The notes: generated by a model not told the origin, from the letters alone. A DNA stretch of 64,000 nt from Flavobacterium laiguense (GCF_003097655.1 NZ_QCZH01000003.1:1-64000), one strand, 5' to 3'. Counted from the first letter of the stretch, positions 27,845 to 36,589 are shown. A program made the numbers and translations.

Positions 27845-28681
27845 ATGTTCAAAGGTAGAAAACTTCTTATCGCGACTAAGCACAAAAAGGAAAACGTGAT
27901 TGCACCGATTTTTGAAAAAGAATTAGGCGTAAGTTGCTTTGTCTCTGATAAATTTGACACTGACACATTGGGAACTTTTTCGGGAGAGATTGAGAGAAAA
28001 GATAGCGTGTTAACGACTCTTCGCAATAAATGTCTCCTTGCGATGAAAGAGAATGATTGCGATTTAGGTATTGCCAGCGAAGGATCTTTTGGGATGCACC
28101 CCACCATTTTTTTTGCCCATGCCGATGATGAATTTTTAATTTTTATTGATAAAAAAAATAAGTTAGAAATTATAGCAAGAGAACTCAGTATGAATACCAA
28201 TTTTAATGGCAGTGAAATTAAGAATGAAGTCGAGCTACTGGAATTTGCGACTCAGGTACAATTTCCATCGCACGGGCTTATTTTAAAACCATCAGAAAAG
28301 GATATTTCTAAAATAGTTAAAGGAATCACTGACGAAAGGATTTTAAAGGAAAGCTTTAATGAAATGATGAAAGAATTTGGAAAAGTATATGTCGAAACCG
28401 ATATGCGTGCACTATACAATCCAACACGAATGAAAGTGATTAAAACAGCCACATTAAAATTAGCAAGCTCAATTCGGTCGCTATGTCCTATGTGCGAAAC
28501 ACCCGGATTTGTGGTTTCTGATGCCAAAATGGGATTGCCGTGTGAATGCTGTAATTCGGCTACGCGTTCTACTTTGAGTTTTATTTATACTTGTAAAAAA
28601 TGTAGTCATATTTCTGAGGAATTGTATCCACATAAAAAAAAAACCGAAGATCCGACGTATTGTGATTTTTGTAATCCTTAA
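27845..28681 (+). CDS. DUF6671 family protein with C-terminal zinc ribbons
   Basis: A 278-aa protein of the DUF6671 type as I recall it. It has an N-terminal alpha/beta region (GRKLLIATKHKKE, then GIASEGSFGMHPTIFFAHADDEF) and a C-terminal part with four Cys-x2-Cys or similar knuckles: CPMCETPG, CECCNS, CKKCSH and CDFCNP, which suggest two zinc ribbons. No catalytic function is known to me. It lies 6 bases after its small partner and 8 bases before sua5, so it may share a transcript with both. Confidence 0.7.
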   Translation: MFKGRKLLIATKHKKENVIAPIFEKELGVSCFVSDKFDTDTLGTFSGEIERKDSVLTTLRNKCLLAMKENDCDLGIASEGSFGMHPTIFFAHADDEFLIFIDKKNKLEIIARELSMNTNFNGSEIKNEVELLEFATQVQFPSHGLILKPSEKDISKIVKGITDERILKESFNEMMKEFGKVYVETDMRALYNPTRMKVIKTATLKLASSIRSLCPMCETPGFVVSDAKMGLPCECCNSATRSTLSFIYTCKKCSHISEELYPHKKKTEDPTYCDFCNP

Positions 28682-28689
28682 AACAAATT

Positions 28690-29649
28690 ATGACAATAGT
28701 TTCAAAAGACATATCAAAAGCAGCCAAGATTTTAATCCAAGAAGATTTGGTTGCCATTCCTACAGAAACGGTTTATGGGTTGGCTGGAAATATATACAGC
28801 GAAAAAGCCATAAAAGCGATTTTTGAAATGAAACAAAGACCTTTTTTCAACCCGTTAATTGTTCATATTAAATCAGTGGAACAATTAGACGAATTAGCAA
28901 AAGAAATTCCGGAAAAAGCCAGATTGTTAGCTGATAAATTTTGGCCGGGACCTTTGACGATGGTGTTGAAAAAACAAGAGTCGGTTCCCGATTTAGTTAC
29001 TGCCGGAAAAGATTCTGTGGCTATTAGAATTCCAAATCATCCTACAACTTTGGCCTTGTTGGAAGCGTTAGATTTTCCATTAGCTGCTCCAAGTGCCAAT
29101 CCTTTCGGGGCGATAAGTCCAACAAATGCGTTACATGTTGCTGAATATTTTAGCGAAAAATTACAGCTGGTTTTAGACGGAGGCGATTGCCAAAACGGAA
29201 TAGAATCAACCATAATTGGTTTTGAAAATGAGATTCCTGTATTGTATCGATTGGGCTCTATTTCTGTAGAAGATGTTGAAGAAGTTATTGGAAAAATTCA
29301 AATTAAAAATAAAAAAGAAAATGCTCCGGATGCGCCAGGCATGTTATCACGACATTACGCACCGGCAACCACCACTTTTTTAGAAAGTGATGTAGCGCAA
29401 TTCATCAAGGGATTTCCTGACAAAAAAATTGGATTGTTGCTTTTTAAGGAGAGAATCGAAAATACAGGTGTAATGCACCAAGAAATTTTATCCGAAAAAG
29501 GAGACTTAAAAGAAGCTACATCACATTTGTATGCTGCAATGCATCGATTGGATAAAATGGACTTAGATATGATTGTGGCAGAACGATTTCCAGATTTTGA
29601 ATTGGGAAAATCCATTAACGATAGATTAGAACGCGCCACAAAAAAATAA
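28690..29649 (+). CDS. L-threonylcarbamoyladenylate synthase (Sua5/YwlC)
   Basis: It makes threonylcarbamoyl-AMP from threonine, bicarbonate and ATP, the first step of t6A37 in tRNA. The 319-aa product is the two-domain Sua5 form: a YrdC domain (about 5-195; AIPTETVYGLAG, KQRPFFNPL, FWPGPLTMVL, APSANPFGAISPT) and a C-terminal Sua5 domain starting after APGMLSRHYAP. It is followed after 12 bases by a bicarbonate permease, which may be coincidence since bicarbonate is a substrate. Confidence 0.93.
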   Translation: MTIVSKDISKAAKILIQEDLVAIPTETVYGLAGNIYSEKAIKAIFEMKQRPFFNPLIVHIKSVEQLDELAKEIPEKARLLADKFWPGPLTMVLKKQESVPDLVTAGKDSVAIRIPNHPTTLALLEALDFPLAAPSANPFGAISPTNALHVAEYFSEKLQLVLDGGDCQNGIESTIIGFENEIPVLYRLGSISVEDVEEVIGKIQIKNKKENAPDAPGMLSRHYAPATTTFLESDVAQFIKGFPDKKIGLLLFKERIENTGVMHQEILSEKGDLKEATSHLYAAMHRLDKMDLDMIVAERFPDFELGKSINDRLERATKK

Positions 29650-29661
29650 AAAACAGAAAAA

Positions 29662-30624
29662 ATGAATTTAGACTTACTATTAGATAATTTAACTAATCCA
29701 GCTTTATTGTTTTTCCTTCTTGGGATAATTGCCACAAGATTGAAAAGCGATTTAGCAATTCCAGACAATACATCCAAGTTTATTTCTTTGTATTTATTGT
29801 TTTCTATTGGATTTAAAGGGGGACAAGAATTGGCGCACAGTGATTTCCATATGGAAATCATTTGGGCAGTTTTATTTGGGATATTAATTGCGGTTGTCAT
29901 TCCTATTTATTGTTTTTTTATCTTAAAGCAAAAGTTTAGTATTGAAAATTCGGGTGCAATTGCGGCAGCATATGGTTCGGTTAGTGCGGTGACTTTTGTA
30001 ACAGCGGTGACTTTTTTGGAAATTCAAAAATATACTTTCAGCGGACATATGGTAGCCGTAATGGCATTAATGGAAGCGCCAGCAATAATCATCGGAGTGA
30101 TTTTGATTAGATTATACAACAAGAAGGAAGCTAGTTCGAGTAAAATGAGTGCTGTAATAAAACATTCTTTAACCAATGGAAGTGTTTTGTTAATTCTTGG
30201 AAGTTTGGTGATTGGTTTTTTAGCTAGTGAAGAACAAGCTATGGGAATTAAACCCTTTACTACTGATATTTTTAAAGGGTTTTTAGCTATTTTTTTATTA
30301 GACATGGGTATTGTAAGTGGAAGAAAATTAGACGATTTCATTAAAAGTGGATGGTCTACCTTGGTATTTGCCATTGTAATACCGCTGGTTAATGGGATAG
30401 TAGTAGCGTTTTTAAGTCAACTAGTGACCGATCAGGTTGGTAACCGATTTATTTTTGCCATTCTAGCAGCAAGTGCTTCCTATATTGCGGTACCAGCTGC
30501 TATGAAAATTGCAGCACCAAAAGCCAATCCAGGTTTATTTTTGCCTATGGCATTAGCCGTTACCTTTCCGTTTAATATTACTTTTGGAATGCCTATCTAT
30601 TTGTCTATTATTCTTCGTTGTTAA
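29662..30624 (+). CDS. SbtA-like sodium-dependent bicarbonate permease
   Basis: The 320-aa membrane protein has about ten helices in two inverted halves and SbtA-family features: PALLFFLLGIIATRLKSDLAIP at the start, SIGFKGGQELA, GSVSAVTFVTAVTFLE, LLDMGIVSGRKLDDF and ASASYIAVPAAMK. SbtA imports bicarbonate with sodium in cyanobacteria; homologues in heterotrophs are less studied. No SbtB/PII regulator gene is nearby. Confidence 0.85.
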   Translation: MNLDLLLDNLTNPALLFFLLGIIATRLKSDLAIPDNTSKFISLYLLFSIGFKGGQELAHSDFHMEIIWAVLFGILIAVVIPIYCFFILKQKFSIENSGAIAAAYGSVSAVTFVTAVTFLEIQKYTFSGHMVAVMALMEAPAIIIGVILIRLYNKKEASSSKMSAVIKHSLTNGSVLLILGSLVIGFLASEEQAMGIKPFTTDIFKGFLAIFLLDMGIVSGRKLDDFIKSGWSTLVFAIVIPLVNGIVVAFLSQLVTDQVGNRFIFAILAASASYIAVPAAMKIAAPKANPGLFLPMALAVTFPFNITFGMPIYLSIILRC

Positions 30625-30708
30625 ATAATAATAATTGTAATCACTAATAGAATAAAAAAACTATCAACCAAATCAATCAGTTCATTTGTTGTAAATTAGC
30701 AATAATAA

Positions 30709-31053
30709 ATTAATGGAGAAACTATCACAGACTGGGTTTTCCTGAACAGGATACAATACAGGTTTAGAATGGAGATTCCCGTATATAAAAAAAGTACCGA
30801 CAATAACAGCGTGAGCATTGTTTTAATGGATGAAATTTTTGTTGGTTTTGGAAAAAATATCGGAGTGAATGTTTTTGATCAAAATAGACTGGCTGCTTTA
30901 GTCGGTTATAAAGTAAACAAAAATGTAAAAATTGAAGCGGGTTATTTGAGTCAAATTTTGCAACAAGGAAAAAGAATAAATGACAAATCTGTATTTCAAT
31001 ATAATAGTGGGTTTATGCTCACTACGCATTTGTCTTTTGATGCTGTGCAATAG
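30709..31053 (+). pseudogene. C-terminal fragment of a DUF2490 outer-membrane protein gene
   Basis: In frame from just after a TAA at 30706-30708, the reading INGETITDWVFLNRIQYRFR, then MEIPVYKK, DEIFVGFGKN, FDQNRLAALVGYK and KIEAGYLSQI, matches the last strands of DUF2490 beta-barrel proteins. The signal peptide and first half are missing. The frame could start at the internal ATG 30769 (94 aa), but such a product would be only part of a barrel. Confidence 0.7.
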
Positions 31054-31269
31054 TCGTGTAGCTTATCTAAAATTATAAACTTTCAATAAAATTAAATGTC
31101 ATTTCTTTGAATATTTGGGATGAATTAAAATAACAGCCAAAAGTACCACCTATGAAATGAGCATAACGGAATTGCGATACAAACACCGATGAAGATATAT
31201 GCGACCCGAGCGATAGCGAATAGGCGAAGCAATTACATATGACCTAAAAAAAACAATAAATATTTACAT
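31054..31269. other. Intergenic, nothing recognised
   Basis: AT-rich gap between the DUF2490 fragment and dihydroorotase, with no clear promoter box, RNA or frame. Confidence 0.4.
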
Positions 31270-32616
31270 ATGAATCAGTCTATAGTAATAAAAAATGTTA
31301 ACATCGTCAACGAAGGTCAGATAAAAAGTACTGACGTTTTTATCCAAAACGGCTTTATCGAAAAAATCGGAAATCTGTCCGGAGAAATCACAAAGAATGC
31401 TGAAATCATTGACGGAACCGGCAAGTATCTGTTTCCGGGTATTATAGACGGACAAGTGCATTTTAGGGAACCTGGACTAACCCATAAAGGAGACCTCCGT
31501 ACAGAAAGCAGGGCGGCTGTTTCAGGAGGAACTACTTCTTTTATCGACATGCCAAACACGGTTCCTAATGTATTGACCACTGAAATTATCGATGAGAAAT
31601 TCCGTATCGCATCAGAAAAATCCTGGGCTAATTACTCTTTCTTTTTGGGGGTTAATAACGACAACTTAGACAAAGTACTTCAAATGGATACTTCCCAATT
31701 CATTGGCGTTTCTGATGACGGGCTGTATTTTACAAAAAAAGGAAATTTACTTGCCGATAGCCCCGATACTATGGGAAAACTTTTTTCGAATTGTAAATCC
31801 ATTATTGCCATTCATTCTGAAATGGAACAAGTTATCGAGGAGAACGAGGAGATTTACAGGGCAAAATACGGCGAAGATGTGCCAATTGCATGTCATCCGC
31901 TAATTCGCAGTGGAGAAGGTTGTTATCAATCGACCAAAAGAGCCATTGCCATTACCGAAAAACACAAGGCAAGGTTGCATATCCTGCATTTAACCACAGA
32001 GGCGGAAACCCATTTGTTTCGAAACGACATACCGCTAAAAGAAAAGAACATCACCACCGAAGTATCGGTTCAGAATCTTTGGTTTTCAGACAAAGACTAT
32101 CAGCGATTGGGAACTTTAATAAAATGGAATCCTGCCATAAAGACGGAGCAAGACAGAGTAGGTCTTTTGAGGGCTTTGCTGGATGACCGAATTGATATTA
32201 TTACAACCGACCATGCCCCGCACACTTTAGAAGAGAAGCAAAAACCATACTTTCAGTCCATGTCGGGTGCGCCAATGGTGCAGCATTCGCTGTATATTAT
32301 GCTTGAATTATACAGGCAAGGACTTATCACTTTAGAGAAAATCGCAGAAAAAATGTGTCATAATGTAGCGATACTTTATGGTATTGAAAAGAGAGGCTTC
32401 ATCCGTGAGGGCTATTTTGCCGATTTGACATTGGTTGACTTGAATTCCCCTTGGACAGTTGCTAAAGAGAATATTTTATACAAGTGCGGTTGGTCGCCAT
32501 TGGAAGGACAAACATTTCAGTCAAAAGTGACCCATACGTTTGTTAACGGAAATCTTGTCTATAAGAACGGTACTTTCTCTGAATTCATTCCGGGGCAAAG
32601 ACTGGAATTCAATTAA
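31270..32616 (+). CDS. pyrC: Dihydroorotase
   Basis: It closes carbamoyl-aspartate to dihydroorotate in pyrimidine synthesis. The 448-aa amidohydrolase has DGQVHFREPGLTHKGD (61-75), where the usual first metal His (HxH) is Gln62 while His64 and Arg66 remain; this Gln is common in Bacteroidota enzymes. Later come FIDMPNT, IAIHSEM, LHILHLTT and the ITTDHAPH metal Asp. It is intact. The next gene, bioD, is 14 bases downstream, which is an unusual pairing. Confidence 0.92.
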   Translation: MNQSIVIKNVNIVNEGQIKSTDVFIQNGFIEKIGNLSGEITKNAEIIDGTGKYLFPGIIDGQVHFREPGLTHKGDLRTESRAAVSGGTTSFIDMPNTVPNVLTTEIIDEKFRIASEKSWANYSFFLGVNNDNLDKVLQMDTSQFIGVSDDGLYFTKKGNLLADSPDTMGKLFSNCKSIIAIHSEMEQVIEENEEIYRAKYGEDVPIACHPLIRSGEGCYQSTKRAIAITEKHKARLHILHLTTEAETHLFRNDIPLKEKNITTEVSVQNLWFSDKDYQRLGTLIKWNPAIKTEQDRVGLLRALLDDRIDIITTDHAPHTLEEKQKPYFQSMSGAPMVQHSLYIMLELYRQGLITLEKIAEKMCHNVAILYGIEKRGFIREGYFADLTLVDLNSPWTVAKENILYKCGWSPLEGQTFQSKVTHTFVNGNLVYKNGTFSEFIPGQRLEFN

Positions 32617-32630
32617 AAAAAACACGGTAA

Positions 32631-33251
32631 ATGAAAACATATTTCATAACAGGCATTGGTACGGATATCGGAAAAACAATCGTATCAGCCATTCTCGTTG
32701 AAGGGCTACAAGCCGATTACTGGAAGCCTATACAATCGGGAGATCTGCATCAGTCAGATACAATGAAAGTGCAGGGACTTATCAGTAATTCTACTTCTCA
32801 TTTTTTTCCGGAAGCCTATCGCCTTACAGAACCAATGTCTCCGCACGCTGCTGCCGCGATTGATGGTGTTACGATTAATTTAGATTCCATTACAGTTCCG
32901 TCAACCAACAATAATCTTATTATTGAAGGAGCAGGCGGCTTGATGGTTCCGCTCAATAATGATTTTTTGGTAATTGACCTTATTGAAAAACTAAAAGCAG
33001 AAGTTATTCTGGTCTCCAGAAATTATCTAGGAAGCATAAACCATACACTGCTTTCTGTCGAAGCTCTTCAACTCAGAAACATTCCCATTAAAGGAATAAT
33101 ATTTAACGGAAATCGTGTAAATACCAGTGAAAATTTCATCTGTGAATATACGGGGCTGAAATCTTTATTTCACATTGATAACGAACAAACAATTGACAAA
33201 CAAACCATTTTAAAATACGCAGCTGAACCAAATATTAAATCTCTATTTTGA
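32631..33251 (+). CDS. bioD: Dethiobiotin synthase
   Basis: The 206-aa P-loop protein forms the ureido ring of dethiobiotin from DAPA, CO2 and ATP. GTDIGKT is at residues 10-16, then YWKPIQSGD, ADYW, and IIEGAGGLMVPLN, all BioD signatures. No other biotin gene adjoins it; the operon partner is dihydroorotase. Both enzymes act on CO2-derived or carbamoyl chemistry, but a shared logic is not evident. Confidence 0.93.
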   Translation: MKTYFITGIGTDIGKTIVSAILVEGLQADYWKPIQSGDLHQSDTMKVQGLISNSTSHFFPEAYRLTEPMSPHAAAAIDGVTINLDSITVPSTNNNLIIEGAGGLMVPLNNDFLVIDLIEKLKAEVILVSRNYLGSINHTLLSVEALQLRNIPIKGIIFNGNRVNTSENFICEYTGLKSLFHIDNEQTIDKQTILKYAAEPNIKSLF

Positions 33252-33593
33252 AATTTAAGGTTTTTTATTATTTTTAAGATGCAAAAAAGAACAAGAACTG
33301 TCGGCAACATTGACATTGCGGGCAATGATGGATATGTGCAAACTGTCAAGTGTTTGTGTATGTGAATATTTGCTTGGCATTTGCCAAAAAGTTCATTACC
33401 TTTAAGAAGCGTTTTCGTTCAATACAGTTTGTACAAGTTAATCCCGAACGGCTTGTAGACGCAAACCGTCAGACCATCGTTATAGGCAAGTATTTTAGTA
33501 AGATTCAATAGACAAACATTTTGGTAAACTGTAAAAATTAACCAAATGAATTTGATGAAATAAGTGTGATGGATAATTAAACAAGATGCGAAT
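33252..33593. other. 342-base gap, unrecognised non-coding sequence
   Basis: The stretch is less AT-rich than the other gaps here. It contains TCAAGTGTTTGTGTATGTG and, on the minus strand, a GGTCTGACGGTTTGCGTCTA block. It resembles an old inserted or dispersed repeat, but I cannot name it. No manganese riboswitch pattern was found before the TerC gene. Confidence 0.35.
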
Positions 33594-34508
33594 ATGCAAA
33601 CGGATTTGAGTTTTTGGATTGGCTTTAATGTATTTGTACTGTTGATGCTAGCATTGGATTTAGGGGTTTTTAACCGCAAAGCCCATGAAATAAGTATTAA
33701 AGAAGCCATGATTTGGACGGGAGTTTGGGTAACACTTGCCATGTGTTTCAATGTGCTTATTTATTATTGGCAAGGTGAGGTAAAAGCATTGGAGTTTTTT
33801 ACAGGATATGTGATTGAAAAAGCATTGAGTGTAGATAATATTTTTGTATTCGTTTTAATTTTTTCCTATTTCAAAATTCCGGCTATTCATCAGCATAAAA
33901 TTTTGTTTTGGGGAATCATCGGGGCTTTAATAATGCGAGCAGCTTTTATTTTTGCGGGAGTGGCGTTACTCGAAAAATTCCATTGGACAATTTATGTTTT
34001 CGGGGCGATACTGATTTATACAGGATTTAAGATGCTTACTCAAAAGGAGACCATAATTGAACCCGAAAAAAATCCCCTAATAAAATTATTCAGAAGAATA
34101 ATGCCTGTCACCAGTGATTTACATGGCGGGAAATTTTTTGTAAAACAAGATGGAAAACGGTTTGCAACGCCTTTGTTTTTAGTGTTGGTGTTGATTGAAA
34201 CCACCGATTTGATTTTTGCGGCAGATAGCATTCCTGCAATACTGGCCATCACCCAAGACCATTTTATTGTTTATACTTCAAATGTGTTTGCCATACTTGG
34301 CTTGCGTTCTTTGTATTTTGCACTGGCGGGAATGATGGATAAATTCAGGTATTTGTCGAAGGGACTTGCTTTGATATTAATATTTGTCGGGCTGAAGATG
34401 TTGCTGGTTGATTTCTACAAATTGCCAATACAAATTGCATTGTTGGTAATTGTTGTTATTTTAATCTTGAGCATAGCAGCATCATTGATGTCTAACAAGA
34501 GAGAGTAA
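33594..34508 (+). CDS. TerC/Alx-family membrane protein
   Basis: The 304-aa protein has seven to nine helices and the family acidic motifs: ALDLGVFNRKAHE, EKALSVDNIFVFVLIF, and ETTDLIFAADSIPAI. Alx/TerC proteins are linked to manganese export and to metal loading of exported enzymes. A universal stress protein follows 133 bases on. Confidence 0.9.
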   Translation: MQTDLSFWIGFNVFVLLMLALDLGVFNRKAHEISIKEAMIWTGVWVTLAMCFNVLIYYWQGEVKALEFFTGYVIEKALSVDNIFVFVLIFSYFKIPAIHQHKILFWGIIGALIMRAAFIFAGVALLEKFHWTIYVFGAILIYTGFKMLTQKETIIEPEKNPLIKLFRRIMPVTSDLHGGKFFVKQDGKRFATPLFLVLVLIETTDLIFAADSIPAILAITQDHFIVYTSNVFAILGLRSLYFALAGMMDKFRYLSKGLALILIFVGLKMLLVDFYKLPIQIALLVIVVILILSIAASLMSNKRE

Positions 34509-34641
34509 TATTTTTTTCAAAGTGAAAATAGAAATCAAGTAATTTGCTATGATGTTTTAAAAGAATTGAGCTTTATATCGTATTGGTATATTTAGTGTAA
34601 TTAATAGTGGTTTGCCAAAATAACAATCAACATAAAAGATA

Positions 34642-35475
34642 ATGGATAAAATTCTTGTTACCACCGATTTCTCTTCTAACTCAAAAGCTGCTTTACGGTT
34701 TGCCATTCAATTGGCATCACAACATAAATTTGCGTTGACTTTTTTTTATTCCTATTACATTGCAAATCTCACGTCGTTGAGCAATCCCGCCTTTGCTGAT
34801 TATGAAAAGAAAAAAGCGGATAAAATTAAAAAAAAACTGAACCAATTTGTGGAATCTGTTTATAAAGACATGAATGCTGTTTCCAAAAACAAAAAATGTG
34901 TAATAAAAAGTGCTGTTCTTGCAGACAGCAATATCAGGGAATATGCCCAGGAAAATAGATTCAATTTTATCTGCATCAGCACCAGAGGCTCAGGAAAACT
35001 AAAAAAAATATTCGGAACAAACACTTCCAGTCTAATCGCCCATTCAATAGTTCCTGTTATAGCCGTACCCCGCAATTATCGTAGAAGTGAAATAAAGAGC
35101 GTTATTTACGCCTCCGACCTTGTAAATATTGAAAATGAACTGACAAAAGTAATTGAATTCACAAAGCCGTTAAAGGCAAAAGTTGAAATACTCCATTTCA
35201 ATTACCACACCGAAATGACAGCCAATAAAAACACAGTAGATGAATTGGTTAAAAAAAATTCAGGGAATAATATTAAACTGCATATCGAAAACATCAATCT
35301 GGCCGAGAGTTTAATTTCAAATATTGAAGCGGTAATTAAGCGGTCAAAACCTTCGATGATGATTATGTTCACGCAACAAAACAGAAGTTTTTTCGACAAA
35401 ATATTTTTCTCCAGCAACTCAGCCAATTTTTCCTTTAAAGCCAAAGTCCCGTTGCTCGTTTTTAATAAAATATAA
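34642..35475 (+). CDS. Tandem universal stress protein
   Basis: A 277-aa protein with two Usp domains. The first has MDKILVTTDFSSNSKAAL and the glycine-rich ISTRGSGKLKKIFGTNTSSL close to the ATP-binding G-2x-G-9x-G(S/T) pattern. The second (from about residue 150, SVIYASDL) has lost that loop and ends PLLVF. A normal double-domain Bacteroidota form. The signal it responds to is unknown. Confidence 0.88.
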   Translation: MDKILVTTDFSSNSKAALRFAIQLASQHKFALTFFYSYYIANLTSLSNPAFADYEKKKADKIKKKLNQFVESVYKDMNAVSKNKKCVIKSAVLADSNIREYAQENRFNFICISTRGSGKLKKIFGTNTSSLIAHSIVPVIAVPRNYRRSEIKSVIYASDLVNIENELTKVIEFTKPLKAKVEILHFNYHTEMTANKNTVDELVKKNSGNNIKLHIENINLAESLISNIEAVIKRSKPSMMIMFTQQNRSFFDKIFFSSNSANFSFKAKVPLLVFNKI

Positions 35476-35570
35476 GTCCCAAAATGGAGGCATAAAATAG
35501 AACAGTAAAAATACTCATGGACAACTTATACCATACACATTTATTAAACAGACCAATGGCAAGTGGTATA

Positions 35571-35633
35571 ATACCGATATAGTATGAAAATAGTCCGTTT
35601 TTTTTTGGACTATATTGAATACATAATCGGTAT
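35571..35633 (+). repeat. Long imperfect hairpin after the Usp gene
   Basis: ATACCGAT (35571-35578) pairs with ATCGGTAT (35626-35633), and the inner ATAGTCC pairs with GGACTAT (35607-35613) around a T-rich loop. It could end the Usp transcript or be a small mobile-element remnant. Confidence 0.5.
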
Positions 35634-35697
35634 TACAGTATTTACCCGTTTTACTACTTATAACAACTTTGGGTGAAGAGTGTGGTGATTTCAAATA

Positions 35698-35801
35698 TGT
35701 ACGGCGCCCTCGAAGTTCATAAATTGATCAAAGATGGAACCGACAAAAAGGAAGCCTTGAATACTTTTATGAAACGAGCATTGGGGTCTATCGACAAATA
35801 A
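35698..35801 (+). pseudogene. 3' fragment of a second DUF6952 gene
   Basis: The last 34 codons of a DUF6952 gene, with only E-to-D and V-to-A changes against the intact gene at 25137, although DNA differs at about seven sites, mostly silent. The first 50 codons are absent. Silent divergence says the copy came from a related but distinct gene, not from a recent local duplication. Confidence 0.85.
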
Positions 35802-35817
35802 AATCATTTCTTAAGCA

Positions 35818-35854
35818 TACAAAAACGCATTCTGTAATGGAATGCGTTTTTTTG
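35818..35854 (+). terminator. Terminator copy of the DUF6952 fragment
   Basis: ACGCATTC with GAATGCGT and T7, the same hairpin as at 25414-25448 with one base fewer in the A and T runs. Confidence 0.85.
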
Positions 35855-35914
35855 TTGCCAAAAAGAATACTTCCATAATCATTTATTTTTCTCTATAGTT
35901 TTAAATAATTTTCA

Positions 35915-35922
35915 TAATTTTG
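35915..35922 (+). promoter_or_regulatory. Candidate -7 box (TAATTTTG) of the DUF6934 pair
   Basis: TAATTTTG lies 14 bases before the ATG at 35937, implying a very short leader. No TTG box at the normal distance. Confidence 0.4.
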
Positions 35923-35936
35923 TATAAACCAAGTAG

Positions 35937-36377
35937 ATGAACCATTCAAAATACCTATATCAATCTGAGAAAGATTTTTTAATCTATTCTTTTTATAGTG
36001 AAGGACAAAAAGGTAGAATTCAAAAAATGTTTATTTATTCAGAAACTGCCACAGCAGGCGTTTACAATCTTGCTTTTGGAGATTATAATGAAGCAAATAA
36101 TAGTATTGATGATTTATCAATTAGCAATAATGGAGATAGTTTAAAAACTCTTGCAACTGTGGCATCTACTGTATATGCTTTTACCGAAAAATACACAAAC
36201 GCATGGATTTTAGCTACTGGGAGTACTAAGGTAAGAACACGATTATACCGAATGGGAATTTCAAATAATTTATACGAAATTTCAATAGATTTCAATATTT
36301 ATGGATACATAAATGAAACTTGGGAAAAATTCATAGTTGGAGAAAATTATGAAACTTTTTTATTAACCAAAAAATAA
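35937..36377 (+). CDS. DUF6934 family protein
   Basis: A 146-aa protein of the DUF6934 type: FYSEGQKGRIQKMFIY, VYNLAFGDYNEANNSIDDLS, LATVASTVYAF and WILATGSTKVRTRLYRM. These conserved blocks recur in Bacteroidota, usually with a tiny gene right after it, as here. Function is not known to me; the size and pairing recall a toxin-antitoxin or other two-part accessory module. Confidence 0.75.
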   Translation: MNHSKYLYQSEKDFLIYSFYSEGQKGRIQKMFIYSETATAGVYNLAFGDYNEANNSIDDLSISNNGDSLKTLATVASTVYAFTEKYTNAWILATGSTKVRTRLYRMGISNNLYEISIDFNIYGYINETWEKFIVGENYETFLLTKK

Positions 36378-36384
36378 CATTATT

Positions 36385-36543
36385 ATGACAACAATAGAAG
36401 AATTAAACAGTTCAAAAATTCCAATTATTGTTTTAGATAAAAATTTAGAAAAATTCAAAGACCAGATTTTCTTTCCAGAAAAACTCGCAAAAGCGAACGA
36501 AATTTTAAAAAAATCGGGCTTACCCAAAATCGAAAAAAAATAA
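36385..36543 (+). CDS. 52-aa partner protein of DUF6934
   Basis: A short intact frame 7 bases after DUF6934, with KIPIIVLDKNLEKFKDQ and FPEKLAKANEILKKSGLPK. Coding character is clear and a terminator follows its stop. It is probably the second half of a two-gene unit. Confidence 0.7.
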   Translation: MTTIEELNSSKIPIIVLDKNLEKFKDQIFFPEKLAKANEILKKSGLPKIEKK

Positions 36544-36552
36544 CTTATCCAG

Positions 36553-36589
36553 TAAAAACACATTCCTAACAGGATGTGTTTTTTTTTGA
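36553..36589 (+). terminator. Terminator after the DUF6934 pair
   Basis: An AACACATTCCT / AGGATGTGTT stem with one mismatch and a 3-base loop, followed by a T9 run. Confidence 0.8.

Larger units (their letters stand above)
25451..35697. other. Possible inserted segment bounded by direct repeats
   Basis: The 10.2 kb between the two DUF6952-end repeats holds a mixed gene set, two gene remnants and a half-duplicated cassette. No integrase or transposase is visible. Insertion by homologous recombination at the gene end, or an old island that lost its mobility genes, would both fit. Some members (Sua5, pyrC) are normally core genes, which argues against a purely foreign origin. Confidence 0.35.
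35698..35855 (+). repeat. Direct repeat, right copy
   Basis: Partner of 25290-25450. Weak similarity (GATTTCAAAT versus AATTTCGAAC) reaches about 10 bases further left and stops right after the terminator T run. Confidence 0.9.

Noticed and set aside
33252-33593. yybP-ykoY manganese riboswitch before the TerC gene
   Set aside because: The conserved core bases of that RNA are not visible.
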